DNA of 64,000 nt from Evansella vedderi. GTDB lineage: Bacteria > Bacillota > Bacilli > Bacillales > Salisediminibacteriaceae. The stretch lies in assembly GCF_030813435.1 (NCBI RefSeq), contig NZ_JAUSUG010000005.1, positions 1 through 64,000 on the forward strand, in the 5' to 3' direction. Positions 62,423-64,000 of this stretch are shown here, in pieces. A program made the translations under genes and the position numbers. Numbering within the stretch: position 1 is the first letter of the stretch; every line of letters begins with the position of its first letter. A model generated the notes under the pieces. The model saw only the letters and a program-made list of their open reading frames with translations, did no database searches and was not told where the DNA came from.

Positions 62423-62872
62423 GTGAGCAAACGAACAGATCAGTTTTACCTTGTTCGTGAGGATATGCTTCCTGAAGCGATGTTGAAGACAGTGGAGGTG
62501 AAGCATTTGTTAGACAGTGGTAAATGCGAAAAAATCAATGAGGCAGTTCAGAAGGTCAATTTAAGTAGAAGTGCATTTTATAAATATAAGGATGGTATTT
62601 TCCCATTTCATACAATGGTAAAAGAAAAAATAATCACCTTATCCATCCACTTAGAAGATCGTTCTGGAGCACTGTCTAAACTTCTATCACTTATTGCTCA
62701 AACGGGAGCAAATGTATTAACCATTAATCAAACAATTCCTTTACAAGGACGTGCCACCATTACATTATCCATAGAAACTGCTGCAATGAATGCAGATGTA
62801 ACTATTTTATTAAAAAAAATTGAACAATTAGATTCTGTAGTAAAAGTAGAATTAATTGGTTCGGGAACATGA
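62423..62872 (+). CDS. pheB: ACT-domain protein PheB (YszB)
   Basis: 149 residues: an N-terminal helical region ([27 protein letters not shown], resembling a small helix-turn-helix) and a C-terminal ACT domain ([20 protein letters not shown] through [13 protein letters not shown]). It is always found beside pheA in Bacillus and is presumed to be an amino-acid-sensing regulator; its biochemical role is not established. GTG 62423 is chosen, 9 bases after TAGGTGG; upstream GTGs fall within that site. Confidence 0.9.
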   Translation: MSKRTDQFYLVREDMLPEAMLKTVEVKHLLDSGKCEKINEAVQKVNLSRSAFYKYKDGIFPFHTMVKEKIITLSIHLEDRSGALSKLLSLIAQTGANVLTINQTIPLQGRATITLSIETAAMNADVTILLKKIEQLDSVVKVELIGSGT

Positions 62873-62887
62873 GGAAGGGGAAAAATC

Positions 62888-63775
62888 ATGGGTACTGTAG
62901 CATTTTTAGGACCAAAGGGTTCCTTCACTGAAGCCGCCGCAAGGGCAATTTTACCAAATGAAACACATAAACCTTATCGTTCTATTCCAGACTGTATAGA
63001 TGCAGTCAAGGAAAATGAAGTAGAATGTGCTGTTGTTCCATTAGAAAATGCCATTGAAGGCTCAGTCAATATAACATTAGATTATTTAATTCATCACCAA
63101 AGGTTGGAAATGGTGGCAGAAGTTACTGCTCCTATTTCCCAAAACTTATTAGTTCAGAATCAACACTCTGAAAATTGGGAGAAAGTAACTACGGTTTACT
63201 CCCATCCTCAAGCTATAGCACAGTGTCACCAATTTCTTCGTAAATATCTTCCTGATGCAAAAGTTTCGTTGACGAGCTCTACAGCAGAGGCTGCCAAGCT
63301 TGTGAGCGAAATGGATAAAGGTATTTCTGCAGCTATTGCTAATGACATTTCAGCAAAAGAATATGGTCTAACTATAGCAAAATCAAATATAAATGATTAC
63401 GAAAACAACCGCACTAGGTTTATCGTTCTAAAAAGTGGAAATTTTAACACTGGTTCTTTTATGAGATCAAATACGGAATCTAATTATAAAACAACACTGA
63501 TGATCACGTTACCTTCAGATTACTCTGGTGCATTACATCAAGTTTTATCAGCATTTGCATGGAGAAAGATAAATTTGAGTAAAATCGAATCCCGTCCAAT
63601 GAAAACAGGTTTAGGAAATTATTTCTTTATTATTGACGTTGATATGAAAATGGACGACATATTAATTCCAGGAGTCCGCGATGAGCTGAAAGCCTTAGGT
63701 TGCGGAGTTGAAATATTAGGAAGCTACCCTTGCTTCCAATGGGAAGCATTAACCATGAACGGCTCAGTAAAATAA
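62888..63775 (+). CDS. pheA: Prephenate dehydratase PheA
   Basis: 295 residues, converting prephenate to phenylpyruvate for phenylalanine. A periplasmic-binding-protein-like catalytic domain starts VAFLGPKGSFTEAAA and carries the TRF motif in NNRTRFIVL. The C-terminal ACT domain binds phenylalanine (GALHQVLSAFAWRKINLSKI and the ESRP motif). AGGAAGGGG precedes the ATG. It is translated 15 bases behind pheB. In B. subtilis the next genes are nadR-nifS; here a repeat follows. Confidence 0.96.
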   Translation: MGTVAFLGPKGSFTEAAARAILPNETHKPYRSIPDCIDAVKENEVECAVVPLENAIEGSVNITLDYLIHHQRLEMVAEVTAPISQNLLVQNQHSENWEKVTTVYSHPQAIAQCHQFLRKYLPDAKVSLTSSTAEAAKLVSEMDKGISAAIANDISAKEYGLTIAKSNINDYENNRTRFIVLKSGNFNTGSFMRSNTESNYKTTLMITLPSDYSGALHQVLSAFAWRKINLSKIESRPMKTGLGNYFFIIDVDMKMDDILIPGVRDELKALGCGVEILGSYPCFQWEALTMNGSVK

Positions 63776-63811
63776 CAAGTAATTGGGTATTTAAAGAAAT
63801 TTATTCACTCG

Positions 63812-64000
63812 AATTCGTTACAGGCGGACCAATTACGCCTAAGGGCAGCCCACGTCCTACTGCGATTACTCGACGCAAACTATTCGAGGAAGCGTCTCAG
63901 GTCCCGCTTGTGGGCAACGGCGTAATGTCGCCATCCTGACTCCCGCGGGGAACACTTCAGCCTCCTTGGGAAAAAACCAAGGCTACTGAAAAAGGGAAAA
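63812..64000 (+). repeat. Palindromic repeat after pheA, nearly identical to the 52.1-kb copy
   Basis: TTCGTTACAGGCGGACC leads into the module 63830-63950, which matches 52143-52267 except for a few substitutions and a 3-base gap. It then continues with CTCCCGCGGG and CTTCAGCCTCCTTGGGAAAA as at 24636-24671. The element is cut by the window end. The region 63776-64000 has no credible gene. Confidence 0.8.

Noticed and set aside
1-64000. CRISPR arrays, rRNA, tRNA, phage genes, insertion-sequence transposases
   Set aside because: The repeats seen are palindromic, dispersed and irregularly spaced, not arrays. No tRNA or rRNA signature and no transposase or integrase reading frame was recognised.

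Overview
The window comes from a low-GC, endospore-forming Firmicute of the Bacillaceae. An alpha/beta-type SASP gene, spo0B, hpr/scoC, yheC/yheD spore-coat genes and a mother-cell-type acyl-CoA degradation operon all point to a spore former. Gene order over most of the window follows the Bacillus subtilis yheE to hemY region (recalled, not searched). No rRNA, tRNA, CRISPR array, transposase or prophage gene was seen. I cannot name the species.

Layout. 0-6.2 kb: a CcdA/DsbD-like membrane protein, then the NAD de novo locus (nadR and nifS divergent from nadB-nadC-nadA). 6.4-14.4 kb: a leucine/isovaleryl-CoA type catabolic operon (acyl-CoA dehydrogenase, split methylcrotonyl-CoA carboxylase, HMG-CoA lyase, enoyl-CoA hydratase, acetoacetate CoA-transferase). 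A near-consensus promoter and a FadR-like operator precede it. 14.5-18.2 kb: SASP, a small zinc-ribbon protein, an MsmX-type ATPase with a cre-like site, a PucR-type regulator and two small genes. 18.3-25.6 kb: four tandem YheC/YheD ATP-grasp genes on the minus strand, divergent from yheB and yheA. 25.8-37.6 kb: HAD phosphatase, hemZ, thioesterase, yhaO-yhaN nuclease pair, a GbsR-like regulator, a CssRS-like secretion-stress two-component system and yhaM. 37.7-51.8 kb: prsA, hpr, yhaH, serC, hit, an MFS transporter, ecsABC, an M20 amidohydrolase, a YtrI-like protein, ccdA and several small membrane proteins. 52.6-58.7 kb: a class A PBP (pbpF-like) and hemE-hemH-hemY. 59.1-63.8 kb: a soluble histidine kinase beside spo0B, then obg, pheB and pheA.

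How the genes work together. NifS probably supplies sulfur for the NadA Fe-S cluster, and NadR probably represses both arms of the nad locus. The catabolic operon would turn branched acyl-CoA into acetyl-CoA plus acetoacetate, which ScoAB re-activates. HemZ and HemEHY cover late haem steps through the coproporphyrin route. CssRS, PrsA and the ecs genes bear on protein export. The kinase, Spo0B and Hpr bear on the sporulation decision.

Two things stand out. The spo0B-obg-pheB-pheA block and the nad locus are neighbours in B. subtilis, but here they lie at opposite ends of the window with about 55 kb between them. The intergenic spaces are also full of GC-rich palindromic repeat modules that recur as mosaics, some nearly identical and one with exact 10-bp inverted ends. 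I see no clear new defence or biosynthetic system. The best candidates for new biology are the expanded YheC/YheD ATP-grasp operon, the kinase next to spo0B, the repeat families and several unannotated small proteins.
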